From Glycomyces harbinensis (GTDB lineage Bacteria > Actinomycetota > Actinomycetes > Mycobacteriales > Micromonosporaceae), in contig NZ_FNAD01000001.1 of the NCBI RefSeq assembly GCF_900101745.1, positions 620,001-684,000 on the forward strand: 64,000 nucleotides of DNA. The letters are read 5' to 3'. Under the pieces are notes generated by a model, which was given only the letters and a program-made list of their open reading frames with translations, did not search any database and was not told where the DNA came from. Below are positions 17,878 through 26,089 of the stretch, piece by piece. Positions within the stretch are counted from its first letter, which is position 1. Every line of letters begins with the position of its first letter. The position numbers and the translations under genes were made by a program.

Positions 17878-18816
17878 TCAGGTGGTCTCGGGAGCGGGCT
17901 CCTCCGCCGGGGCGGGGTTGTTGGCCTTGTCGAGGACCGGCCCGCCGACGTCGCGCTCGGCGAGGTGGCGGCGCACCGAGTAGACGACGGCCGCGACCCA
18001 CACGACGCTGATGACGATGTAGACGGTCCAGGCGACGGGCGCGGAGGCCGCGATCCAGTCGCTGCGCAGCAGGGTGCGCGTGTTGGTCAGGATGATGACG
18101 CCGCCGACGGCCGAGCCGAGGACGCGCGGCGGGATGTGGCGGACCAGCCAGGCGGCGATCGGCGCCGCGATGAGGCCGCCCGCGAACAGGACGCCGACCC
18201 AGGCGAAGTTGACGCCCTCGCTGCCGATGCCGATGATGAAGCCGAGCGAGGCGGCGACGGCCACCAGGAACTCGGAGGTGTCGATCGAGCCGATGACCTT
18301 GCGCGGCTCGATGCGCCCGCTCGCCAGGAGCGCGGGCGTGCCGACCGGTCCCCAGCCGCCGCCGCCCGAGGCGTCGAGGAAGCCCCCGACCAGGCCCAGG
18401 GGGGTCAGGAACCGCTTGCGCAGGGGCTTGCCGAGGTTGCGGCTGTCGAGGCCCCGCAGCGTGAAGCGGACGAGCAGGTAGACGCCGAGCGCGAGCAGGA
18501 CGAGGGACATGAACGGGGCGGCGACCTCGGTGGAGAGCCAGGACAGGAAGGTGGCGCCCGCGAAGGCGCCGACCGCGCCCGGGATGCCGATCTTGAGGAC
18601 GACCTTCCAGTCGACGTTGCCGAAGCGCCAGTGCGAGGCGCCGGAGGCGAGGGTGGTGCCGATCTCGGCCAGGTGGACGGTGGCCGAGGCCGAGGCGGGG
18701 TTGGTGCCGATGGCGAGCAGGAGGGTCGTCGAGGTGACGCCGTATGCCATGCCGAGGCTGCCGTCGACGAGTTGGGCGGCCAGACCGACCAGGCCCAGGA
18801 GGACGAGGGTGCGCAC
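17878..18816 (-). CDS. TauE/SafE family sulfite/organosulfonate exporter
   Basis: A 312-residue membrane protein with about eight hydrophobic segments and the duplicated family motifs GSLGMAYGVTSTTLLL and GFLDASGGGGWGPVGTPALL. Members export or exchange sulfite, sulfoacetate or other small sulfur anions. The C-terminal tail is cytoplasmic and charged. GTG 18816 has GGAAGG upstream. An AT-rich inverted repeat 44-64 bases upstream may control it. The substrate is not readable. Confidence 0.9.
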   Translation of the reverse strand: MRTLVLLGLVGLAAQLVDGSLGMAYGVTSTTLLLAIGTNPASASATVHLAEIGTTLASGASHWRFGNVDWKVVLKIGIPGAVGAFAGATFLSWLSTEVAAPFMSLVLLALGVYLLVRFTLRGLDSRNLGKPLRKRFLTPLGLVGGFLDASGGGGWGPVGTPALLASGRIEPRKVIGSIDTSEFLVAVAASLGFIIGIGSEGVNFAWVGVLFAGGLIAAPIAAWLVRHIPPRVLGSAVGGVIILTNTRTLLRSDWIAASAPVAWTVYIVISVVWVAAVVYSVRRHLAERDVGGPVLDKANNPAPAEEPAPETT

Positions 18817-18859
18817 GAGGAAGCCTTCCGAGACGGAATCCGGGTGAATAACTCTACCA

Positions 18860-18880
18860 AATCTATGGGAAATATAGATT
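18860..18880. promoter_or_regulatory. AT-rich inverted repeat upstream of the TauE/SafE gene
   Basis: AATCTAT (18860-18866) and ATAGATT (18874-18880) are perfect complements seven bases apart in an AT-rich patch between divergent genes. This looks like a repressor operator; the regulator is unknown. Confidence 0.4.
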
Positions 18881-19072
18881 GCCGCGGCGCCGCCGTCAAC
18901 CGCGGTTCCCGGAACGCGGGAAACCGCGGCGGATGATGGGACGACGAACCATGGCGAACCGGGACCGGTCGCCCGAACCGCGGTTTACCGCAGAATTCAG
19001 GACGTGGAGGCGCCGCGGGGCCCACAATCGGGCGAGACGCCGCCGCCGGCGGCCTCGCAGAGAGGAAGACGC

Positions 19073-19573
19073 ATGAGCCAACTCATCGCCGTGGCCTATC
19101 CGGACGTCCCCACCGCGCAGACGGTCCTGGCCAAGCTCGCCGACATGCAGAAGCGCGAGCTCATCAAGCTCGGCGACGCCGTCGTCGTCGAACGCCGCCA
19201 GGACGGCAAGGTCAAGCTCCACCAGTCCACCTCGCTGACCGGCGTCAGCGCCGCGGGCGGCGCCCTGTGGGGCGGACTCATCGGCCTGCTGTTCTTCGCG
19301 CCGCTCCTCGGCATGGCCGTGGGCGCGGCCGCCGGCGCCGCGGGGGGCGCCATGACCGACATCGGCGTGGACGACTCCTTCATGAAGAACCTCGGCGCCG
19401 AGCTCAACCCGGGCAGCGCCGCACTCGTGCTGCTGGTCCTCTCGGCGACCGAGGACAAGGTCCTCGACGAGCTCGGCGGCCAGTACCAGGGCAAGCTCCT
19501 CCAGACGAACCTCTCGTCCGAGGACGAGCAGCGCCTGCGCGAGGCCATCGACGCCCACACCGGCGGCGCGTAG
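19073..19573 (+). CDS. DUF1269-family membrane protein
   Basis: A 166-residue protein beginning SQLIAVAYPDVPTAQTVLAKL, with an N-terminal ferredoxin-like fold, a central glycine/alanine-rich hydrophobic hairpin (GALWGGLIGLLFFAPLLGMAVGAAAG, residues about 65-90) and a C-terminal soluble part. This matches DUF1269, proteins of unknown function whose genes are often stress-related in actinobacteria. ATG 19073 has a GAGGAAG site. It is followed by a PPM phosphatase gene about 100 bases on. Confidence 0.85.
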   Translation: MSQLIAVAYPDVPTAQTVLAKLADMQKRELIKLGDAVVVERRQDGKVKLHQSTSLTGVSAAGGALWGGLIGLLFFAPLLGMAVGAAAGAAGGAMTDIGVDDSFMKNLGAELNPGSAALVLLVLSATEDKVLDELGGQYQGKLLQTNLSSEDEQRLREAIDAHTGGA

Positions 19574-19669
19574 CCGCGAGCGGTCGAGACGGAAGCGGAC
19601 GGGAGCGGCCCTCGTCCGCTTTCGCCGTTTCCGGGCCGCGGAAGCACCCGGCCCGCTTACGCTCGCCTC

Positions 19670-20836
19670 GTGAAGGCGACCGGGCGCGTGGCGCAGGACA
19701 TGCAGGGCTACATGCGGTCCTATGTGGTGCCCGAGACCGGTTGGAGCCGCATCGCGAACGGCCACCCCGGTTCGGTCCTGCTCCTGCGGCTGCTGCCGTT
19801 CATTCTGCTGGCGGTCACGGTGCCGCTGGCGTTCCTGGACCCGCTCCTGATCCCGTACGCGAACTACGCGCTCGTGTTCCTGCCCGCGTTCACCGCGCTC
19901 GTCAACGGTCCGGTCGCGACCGCGCTCGCCACGGTCGGCGTCCTCGCGGTCGTCTGCCTCGGGGCCCTGGGGCTCCTCCCCTGGCCCGAGACGGTCTTCA
20001 GCGACCTGCCGCCGATCGCGGCGGTCGGCCTGGTCTGCTCCGTGCTCGCCTGGATCAGGAACCGGATCGTCATGCGCCTGCTCGACATGACGCTCGTGGC
20101 CGAGACCGTCCAGGGGGCGATCCTCCCCGACCTGCCCGCGCACGTCGGCGGCGTGCGGGTCGCCGTGGCCTACCGGACCCCCGAGGACAGCCCCGGCCTG
20201 GTCGGCGGCGACTTCTACGACGTGCAGGAGACCGACGCCGGCGTCAGGGCCGTCGTCGGCGACGTGCAGGGCCACGACCTGAGCACCGTGCAGCTCACCG
20301 ACGCGCTCCTGGGGACCTTCCGCGAGCGCGCGCTCGACGATGCCGACCTGTGCGTCCTGGCCGCCCGCATGGAGCGGCGGGTGCGCCTGCACAACCGGGG
20401 CCGCGGCGAATGGGAGCAGTCGTTCGCGACCGCCGCGCTCATCGAGATCACGCCGCGCCACGACACCGTGCGCGTCGTCCTGTGCGGACACCACGCGCCG
20501 CTGCTGGTGCGCGGCAGCGCGGCGCCGATCAGTGCCAGGCCGATGCCGCCGCTCGGGCTCCTCGACTACGGGCTCGAGCAGGCCAGGGTCCGGGAGGCGA
20601 CGCTCATGCCCGGCGACCTCATCGTGGCCTTCAGCGACGGGATCATCGAGGCGCGCAACGCCGACGGGCAGACCTTCCCGCTGACCTCCATGCTCAACGC
20701 GCACGTCGCGGCGGGCATCCGCGACCCGGACGCGCTGCACCGCAAGCTCAAGGCCGACTTCCAGGGCGGCGGGTTCGTGCGCACCGACGACCTGACCGTC
20801 CTCATCATGCAGATCCCGGGGCCGCTGGACCGGTGA
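19670..20836 (+). CDS. Membrane PP2C-family (SpoIIE-type) serine phosphatase
   Basis: A 388-residue protein. Residues 35-135 contain three to four membrane helices. The C-terminal part is a PPM/SpoIIE phosphatase with VGGDFYDV (metal-binding Asp), VVGDVQGHDLSTVQLT, and FSDGIIEARN with the late metal ligand. Relatives dephosphorylate anti-anti-sigma factors and switch on sigma factors in response to membrane signals; no sensor domain other than the membrane part is seen. GTG 19670 lies six bases after a TACGCT box, so translation may be leaderless. A hairpin follows. Confidence 0.9.
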   Translation: MKATGRVAQDMQGYMRSYVVPETGWSRIANGHPGSVLLLRLLPFILLAVTVPLAFLDPLLIPYANYALVFLPAFTALVNGPVATALATVGVLAVVCLGALGLLPWPETVFSDLPPIAAVGLVCSVLAWIRNRIVMRLLDMTLVAETVQGAILPDLPAHVGGVRVAVAYRTPEDSPGLVGGDFYDVQETDAGVRAVVGDVQGHDLSTVQLTDALLGTFRERALDDADLCVLAARMERRVRLHNRGRGEWEQSFATAALIEITPRHDTVRVVLCGHHAPLLVRGSAAPISARPMPPLGLLDYGLEQARVREATLMPGDLIVAFSDGIIEARNADGQTFPLTSMLNAHVAAGIRDPDALHRKLKADFQGGGFVRTDDLTVLIMQIPGPLDR

Positions 20837-20851
20837 GGGGCCGACACGCGA

Positions 20852-20881
20852 ACGGCGCCGCCCCGGGCGGGGCGGCGCCGT
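20852..20881. terminator. Bidirectional hairpin after the PPM phosphatase gene
   Basis: ACGGCGCCGCCCC (20852-20864) and its complement (20869-20881) with a GGGC loop, between convergent genes. Confidence 0.75.
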
Positions 20882-20891
20882 CGTGCGGATG

Positions 20892-21644
20892 CTAGTGCTC
20901 TTCGTGCGGGTCGCCGTAGTACGAGCGGGACGGGGCCACCGCGGGCTGGCCCACCGGCAGGTGCGCGGTCGCGGTCGCGCCGTCGGAGAAGGTGAAGACG
21001 ACCTCGACGGTCGAGCCGAGGCCCACGTCCTGCTTCAGGCCTTCGAGCATCAGGAACGAGCCGCCGACCGGGGCCAGGCGCACGTAGGACTTCGGCTTGA
21101 TCTCGATCGCGAAGACGCGCTCGCCGAGGAGTTCCGCGGAGCCCTCGTCGCCCTCGGTCGCTTCGGCGGTCGGCGAGGCGTCGCCGGTGGGGGTCTCGGA
21201 GGCGGTCTCGTCGGGCGAGGCTGACTCGTCCCCGCCGGCCGGCGCGTCGTCGGAGGGGGACTCGGACGGGTCGGCCACGACCACTTCGGTGGCCAGGGTG
21301 ACGGCCTCGGCGTCGGGGCTGGTGACCGCCTCGAGGACCACGGTCTGGTCGCCCTCGTTGGCGATCCACACCCGCAGCGGCGCCGCGCCGCCCTCCGGGT
21401 AGCTTCCGGACTCGCCGAAGTCCACCTGGAGGTCGCGCAGGGCCAGCGACCCCGCGTTCACGTCCACGCCGGCGATGGCCGGCTTCATCTCGCTGGTCTG
21501 GGCGTTCTGGCCCGCACCGCAACCGGTCAGGGCCAGGCCCGCCGCCGTCAGCGCCGCGGCCCAGCGCGCCGCGGCCCGTGCGGTGCTCCTCGCACCGGTG
21601 CGGCCCGCCTCGGCACTCGCGTCTCGTCTCTCCACAAGCGCCAC
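20892..21644 (-). CDS. PCuAC/DUF461-like lipoprotein with acidic insert
   Basis: A 250-residue lipoprotein: basic N-terminus, hydrophobic segment, lipobox LTGC near residue 42. The mature protein has the periplasmic copper chaperone fold signature (LRVWIANEGDQTVVLEAVTSP and GSFLMLEGLKQDVGLGSTVEVVFTFSDG), interrupted by an insert of about 50 residues rich in Ser, Glu, Asp and Thr. The usual copper-binding His before the Met (GYHIML in typical members) is Phe here, so copper binding is doubtful. GTG 21644 or GTG 21635 could start it. Confidence 0.75.
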   Translation of the reverse strand: MALVERRDASAEAGRTGARSTARAAARWAAALTAAGLALTGCGAGQNAQTSEMKPAIAGVDVNAGSLALRDLQVDFGESGSYPEGGAAPLRVWIANEGDQTVVLEAVTSPDAEAVTLATEVVVADPSESPSDDAPAGGDESASPDETASETPTGDASPTAEATEGDEGSAELLGERVFAIEIKPKSYVRLAPVGGSFLMLEGLKQDVGLGSTVEVVFTFSDGATATAHLPVGQPAVAPSRSYYGDPHEEH

Positions 21645-21707
21645 CTTAAGCGCGAGGGGGCGGCGCTGGCGGCCGCGACATACCGGCGGGGCGCAATCGG
21701 CGCCGGC

Positions 21708-23294
21708 TCATCCGGACCGGCGCCGTCCGACCGCGCGGTGGTCGAGGGCGGCCAGGACCCGGTCGATGAGGGCGGGGTCGTTGCCGGGCGAGGACCGCAT
21801 CTGGAGCAGTCTCGCGGTCGAGGCCGTCAGCATCTCGCCCTCGATGCGCTGCATCGCGTCGAACTTCTCGACCATCCGCTCGGTCTCGGGGTCCTCGCGG
21901 TCCTCGACGAACGAGGTGACCTGGGCGGCGCGGCGGTCGTACCACTGCTCGAGCCTCGCGGCGACCTCGTCGTCGACCTCGCCCTCCCGCCGCAGTTCGC
22001 GCAGGCGGCTCGTCGCGGCCGCGCCGGCCTCGCCCATGATCGACCGCAGCGTCTCGGTCTCCTTCTCGGTGTCGGCCTTGACGCCGAGGAACTCGATGAG
22101 CCCCGGGAGCGTCAGGCCCTGCGCGAGCAGGGTCGCGATCACCACGACCACGGACAGGAACTGGATCTGCTCGCGCCCCGGGAACGGCGAGCCGTCGGCG
22201 GTGGTCATCGGCAGGGCCAGCGCGGTCACGATCGTGACGACGCCGCGCATCCCGGCCCAGGCGGTCACGACCGCGAGCCGGGGGTGCTCCCCCAGCAGCT
22301 TCCAGCCGATGCCGGTGCGTCCCAGGAGGATCGCGAGGGCGAGCCAGAGGACGCGGACGCCGATCACGGCGCCGGCCACCGCGAGGGCCTTCCACAGCAG
22401 GTCGCCGACGCCGTCGCCGACGGCCTGGATGATGTCGACGAGCTCCATGCCGACCAGGGCGAACGTGAGGGCGTTCAGGGCGGTCTCGAAGACCTCCCAC
22501 ACCGAGCCCTGGACGAGGCGGCTCTCGTAGTCGTCGGGGTCGTTCGAGCGGGCCACGAGGTAGAAGGCGGCGCAGATGACGGCGAGGACGCCGGAGGCCT
22601 TGACGCCGTCGGCCAGGAGGTAGGCGATGTAGGGGCCGGTGAGTCCGAGGGCGGTGCTGACGCGGCTGTCGTTCACGAGGGACCCGAGTCTGACGAGCAG
22701 CCAGCCGACCGCGAGTCCGATCACGACGGCGCAGGCCGCGGAGTAGGCGAACAGGCCGACCGACCACATCGCCGAGACCGAGCCGGTGACGACGCCGAGG
22801 ACCGCGACATTGTACAGGGTCAGTGCGGTGACGTCGTTGAACAGGCCTTCGCCTTCGAGGATGGTGACCAGTCGGCGGGGCAGGCCGAGCCGGTCGGCGA
22901 TGGCGCTGACGGCGGCCGCGTCGGGCGGGGCGCAGATCGCGCCGAGGACGATGGCGGCGGTGACCGGCAGGGCCGGGCTGATCGTGGCCGCGACCAGGGC
23001 GACCGCTGCGGCGGTGACGAAGACGAGGACGACCGCGAGGAAGATGATCGGGCGCCAGTTCGCGGCGAAGTGGCGCCAGGAGTACTTGCGGGCCGCGGCC
23101 CACAGCAAGGGCGGCAACAGGACCGGCAGCAGGTGCTCGGGGTCGAGTTCGAGGACGGGCATGCCGGGGACGAGTCCGAGCGCGAGTCCGTAGAGGCAGA
23201 TGAGGACCGGCGCGGGGAGGCGCATCCACTCGGCGGCGGCGGTGAGCAGCAGGCCGCCGACGGTGAGGGCGAACAGGATCGCCACCAGTTCCAT
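21708..23294 (-). CDS. CPA1-family Na+/H+ antiporter
   Basis: A 528-residue antiporter of the NhaP type. It has about twelve membrane segments; the ion-binding unit is visible in GAICAPPDAAAV and EGEGLFNDVTALTLYN (the conserved ND pair), and WAGMRGVVTIVTALALP is the C-terminal signature. A cytoplasmic C-terminal tail of about 140 residues with a long charged helix follows. ATG 23294 begins right at the first membrane helix. It is divergent from the DHA2 exporter gene. Role: sodium or potassium extrusion and pH control. Confidence 0.93.
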   Translation of the reverse strand: MELVAILFALTVGGLLLTAAAEWMRLPAPVLICLYGLALGLVPGMPVLELDPEHLLPVLLPPLLWAAARKYSWRHFAANWRPIIFLAVVLVFVTAAAVALVAATISPALPVTAAIVLGAICAPPDAAAVSAIADRLGLPRRLVTILEGEGLFNDVTALTLYNVAVLGVVTGSVSAMWSVGLFAYSAACAVVIGLAVGWLLVRLGSLVNDSRVSTALGLTGPYIAYLLADGVKASGVLAVICAAFYLVARSNDPDDYESRLVQGSVWEVFETALNALTFALVGMELVDIIQAVGDGVGDLLWKALAVAGAVIGVRVLWLALAILLGRTGIGWKLLGEHPRLAVVTAWAGMRGVVTIVTALALPMTTADGSPFPGREQIQFLSVVVVIATLLAQGLTLPGLIEFLGVKADTEKETETLRSIMGEAGAAATSRLRELRREGEVDDEVAARLEQWYDRRAAQVTSFVEDREDPETERMVEKFDAMQRIEGEMLTASTARLLQMRSSPGNDPALIDRVLAALDHRAVGRRRSG

Positions 23295-23400
23295 GCGCGC
23301 TCCCCGGGGTCCGCGGTGTCGGGGCCATCCTAAGCGGAGGGCGGTGCGGTTCGGACGCTCTCGGCCACCGAATGACCGTTTTGCCGCTATCGTTCCGCCT

Positions 23401-25476
23401 ATGAGCACTGTCGACACCGCAGCGGCCCCGGACGTCGCCGACCCCGCGCCGCCGGTCCTGAGCAAGTCCCGGCGCAACCTCGTGTTCGCCACGATCCTGC
23501 TCGGCATGCTCATGGCCGCGCTCGACCAGACGATCGTCTCGACGGCGCTGCCGACGATCGTGGCCGACCTCGGCGGCGCGGGCCACATGGCGTGGGTCGT
23601 GACGTCGTACCTGCTCGCCGAGGCGATCGCGTCGGCCGTGGTCGGCAAGTTCGGCGACATGTTCGGGCGCAAGTCGATCTTCCAGATCAGCGCGGTCGTG
23701 TTCGTGGGCGGTTCGGCGCTGGCGGGGTTCAGCACCGACATGGTGTTCCTGATCGTCGCGCGCGCGGTGCAGGGGCTGGGCGCGGGCGGGCTCATGGTCA
23801 CGGCGATGGCGCTCATCGCCGACGTGATCCCGTTGCGCGAGCGGGGCAAGTACCAGGGCGCGATGGGCGCGGTGTTCGGCGTGACGACCGTGCTCGGCCC
23901 GACCCTGGGCGGCCTGTTCACCGACCACCTGTCGTGGCGGTGGTGCTTCTACGTGAACGTGCCGATCGCGGTGGTCATGATCGCGATGGCGGCGGCGTTC
24001 GTGCCGAAGGTGCGGTCGGCGGTGCGGCCGGTCATCGACTACATGGGCTTGGTGTTCGTCGCGGTCGGCACCTCGCTGCTGATCCTCGCCCTGGAGTGGG
24101 GCGGGGACGACTACGCGTGGGACTCGCCGACGATCCTGGGGATGTTCGCCGGGTCGGCGGTCGCGCTGGCGCTGTTCGTGATCGTGGAGCGGCGCGCGGC
24201 CGAGCCGATCCTGCCGATGTGGCTGTTCGCGAATCCGGTGTTCACCGTGTGCTCGATCCTGAGCTTCATCGTGGGTTTCGCGATGCTCGGTGCGATGACG
24301 TTCCTGCCGACGTATCTCCAGTACGTGGACGGGGACTCGGCGACGATGTCGGGGTACCGGACGCTGCCGATGGTGGCGGGCATGCTGTTCACCTCGATCC
24401 TGTCGGGTTCGGTGGTGAGCAGGACGGGGCGGTACAAGGCGTTCCCGATCGGCGGCACCGCGGTGATGGCGCTGGGCCTGTACCTGATGTCGACGATGGG
24501 CTCGGGCACGAGCGTCTGGCTGGAGTCGGTGTACATGCTGGTCTTCGGCCTCGGGCTGGGCCTGGCGATGCAGGTGCTGACGATCGCGGTGCAGAACACG
24601 GTCCCGTACGCGCAGTTGGGCGCGGCGACCTCGGGGGTGACGTTCTTCAGGACGGTCGGCTCGACGTTCGGGACGGCGATCTTCGGGACGCTGTTCACCA
24701 ACCATTCGACGCCGCTGCTGGCGGCGGCGTACGCCGAGACGGGGATCGATCCGGCGGCGGTGGCGAGTCCCGGTGCGCTGCACGAGCTGCCGGACGAGTT
24801 GATCGCGCCGATCGTGCAGGCCTACGCGGACTCGATCAACTTCGTGTTCTTCTGGACGGTGCCGATCGCGGCGCTGGGGTTCCTGGTGGCGTGGTTCCTC
24901 AAGGAGCGCCCGCTCCACGACGCGGCACGGGGCCGGGCCGCGGACATGGGCGAGGGCTTCGCGGCCCCCGACCCGGCGCCGTCGCAGGAGCGGTTGGCGC
25001 GCATGGTCGCCGACGTGATGCACCGCGAGCGCCGGACGGTCTACGACGAGGTGTACCGGTCGGCGGCGAGCGCGTCGGCGCTCGACCGGGCGGGGACGTG
25101 GGCGCTGCGGCAGGTCTACATGCGGCAGGTCGCTGGCGCGGAGGCGACGGTGCCGCGGATCGCGGCGGCGCACCGGCTGCCGCCGCAGGTGCTGGTGCCG
25201 GTGTTCTTGCAGGCGGTCAAGGACGGGTACCTGGAGGTCGAGTCGGGGCGGCTGCGGATGACCGGGCGTGGGATCGCGGAGTTCGAGCGGTTCATCACGG
25301 CCTGGCAGCACTGGCTGGACCGTCGCCTGGACGACTGGGACATCACCGATCCGCAGGACCGGGCGGTGTTCAACGGGGCGGTCAAGCGTCTGGCGAGGGA
25401 CATCGCCGAGCAGGAGTCGTTCGCGGACGGGGACCCGAAGCCGAAGGCGGCGACCGAGGTCGAGAGCGCCGCGTGA
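23401..25476 (+). CDS. DHA2-family (14-TM) MFS exporter with C-terminal extension
   Basis: A 691-residue drug/H+ antiporter of the EmrB/QacA type. Signature motifs are LDQTIVSTALPTIVADLGG (motif D1), GKFGDMFGRKSIFQ (motif A), RAVQGLGAGGL (motif B) and GPTLGGLFTDHLSWRWCFYVNVP (motif C). The membrane part ends near residue 505. A cytoplasmic tail of about 180 residues follows, with a helical segment and a winged-helix-like ending (VLVPVFLQAVKDGYLEVESGRLRMTGRG). The ATG lies seven bases after TATCGT (23388-23393), so it may be leaderless. Confidence 0.93.
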   Translation: MSTVDTAAAPDVADPAPPVLSKSRRNLVFATILLGMLMAALDQTIVSTALPTIVADLGGAGHMAWVVTSYLLAEAIASAVVGKFGDMFGRKSIFQISAVVFVGGSALAGFSTDMVFLIVARAVQGLGAGGLMVTAMALIADVIPLRERGKYQGAMGAVFGVTTVLGPTLGGLFTDHLSWRWCFYVNVPIAVVMIAMAAAFVPKVRSAVRPVIDYMGLVFVAVGTSLLILALEWGGDDYAWDSPTILGMFAGSAVALALFVIVERRAAEPILPMWLFANPVFTVCSILSFIVGFAMLGAMTFLPTYLQYVDGDSATMSGYRTLPMVAGMLFTSILSGSVVSRTGRYKAFPIGGTAVMALGLYLMSTMGSGTSVWLESVYMLVFGLGLGLAMQVLTIAVQNTVPYAQLGAATSGVTFFRTVGSTFGTAIFGTLFTNHSTPLLAAAYAETGIDPAAVASPGALHELPDELIAPIVQAYADSINFVFFWTVPIAALGFLVAWFLKERPLHDAARGRAADMGEGFAAPDPAPSQERLARMVADVMHRERRTVYDEVYRSAASASALDRAGTWALRQVYMRQVAGAEATVPRIAAAHRLPPQVLVPVFLQAVKDGYLEVESGRLRMTGRGIAEFERFITAWQHWLDRRLDDWDITDPQDRAVFNGAVKRLARDIAEQESFADGDPKPKAATEVESAA

Positions 25477-25528
25477 GCGCTCGGCGATACGGCCGCCGCC
25501 CGCAGCCCGGGCGCCGTGGCGCAGGCGC

Positions 25529-25867
25529 CTACGCCGGGCGGACGTCCTCGGCCAGGAGGACCATCCCGCGGGCGCAGGGGATGACGCCGATCACGGGCCT
25601 GAGGGTGCCTTCGACGATGACGCGCTGTCCGACGAAGCCGAAGGCGGCGGCGCCGAACAGCGGGTAGGCGCGGTCCGCGGTCCGCAGCTCCAGGCATCCG
25701 TTGCCCGTGGCCACCACCGTTCCGGTGAAGGTGGACAGAGCCGACTGGGAGGCCGAGTGCCCGGCACCGGGCTCGGAGTGGGCCTGGACCGGGGCGGCGC
25801 CGACGATCAGCGCCGCGCCGACCGCGCCGACCGCGACGGCCATCCTGTAAAGCGTCTTCGAGGACAT
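25529..25867 (-). CDS. Small secreted protein, unknown function
   Basis: A 112-residue exported protein: signal peptide 1-29 ending at VQA-HSE, then a short His/Ser-rich part and a beta-rich domain (TFTGTVVATGNGCLELRTADRAYPLFG, GQRVIVEGTLRPV) with two cysteines that could pair. The fold resembles small OB-like secreted domains, but no family is certain. ATG 25867 is preceded by GGGGAGG. Confidence 0.65.
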   Translation of the reverse strand: MSSKTLYRMAVAVGAVGAALIVGAAPVQAHSEPGAGHSASQSALSTFTGTVVATGNGCLELRTADRAYPLFGAAAFGFVGQRVIVEGTLRPVIGVIPCARGMVLLAEDVRPA

Positions 25868-26023
25868 CGGTGGTCCTCCCCTTCTCATCGCGCGGAAGTA
25901 CGGACGATGCGATCATGCCGACCGTTCGTAAGGGCTGCAAGGGTTCGGGCGCAGGTCGACGCGGCGGCTCGTGCGGTGAGCCCGCAGTGCACGCAGGGCG
26001 CGGCGGGTCCGGCCCCGGGGAGC

Positions 26024-26065
26024 GCCGAAGGCGCCGGGCCTCGTTCGAGGGCCGGCGCCTTCGGC
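26024..26065. terminator. Long hairpin terminator of the GH13 gene
   Basis: GCCGAAGGCGCCGG (26024-26037) pairs with 26052-26065; the inner part extends the stem with one mismatch around GTTC. It lies 25 bases beyond the alpha-glucosidase stop. Confidence 0.75.
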
Positions 26066-26089
26066 TTGCGGTGCGGGCGGAGTCTCGGC

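Noticed and set aside
15766-18936. A 1056-codon plus-strand frame opposite the coiled-coil and TauE genes
   Set aside because: Very Gly/Ala/Val/Glu-rich antisense of high-GC genes, no motifs, no start signal; a known artefact of strong GC third-position bias.
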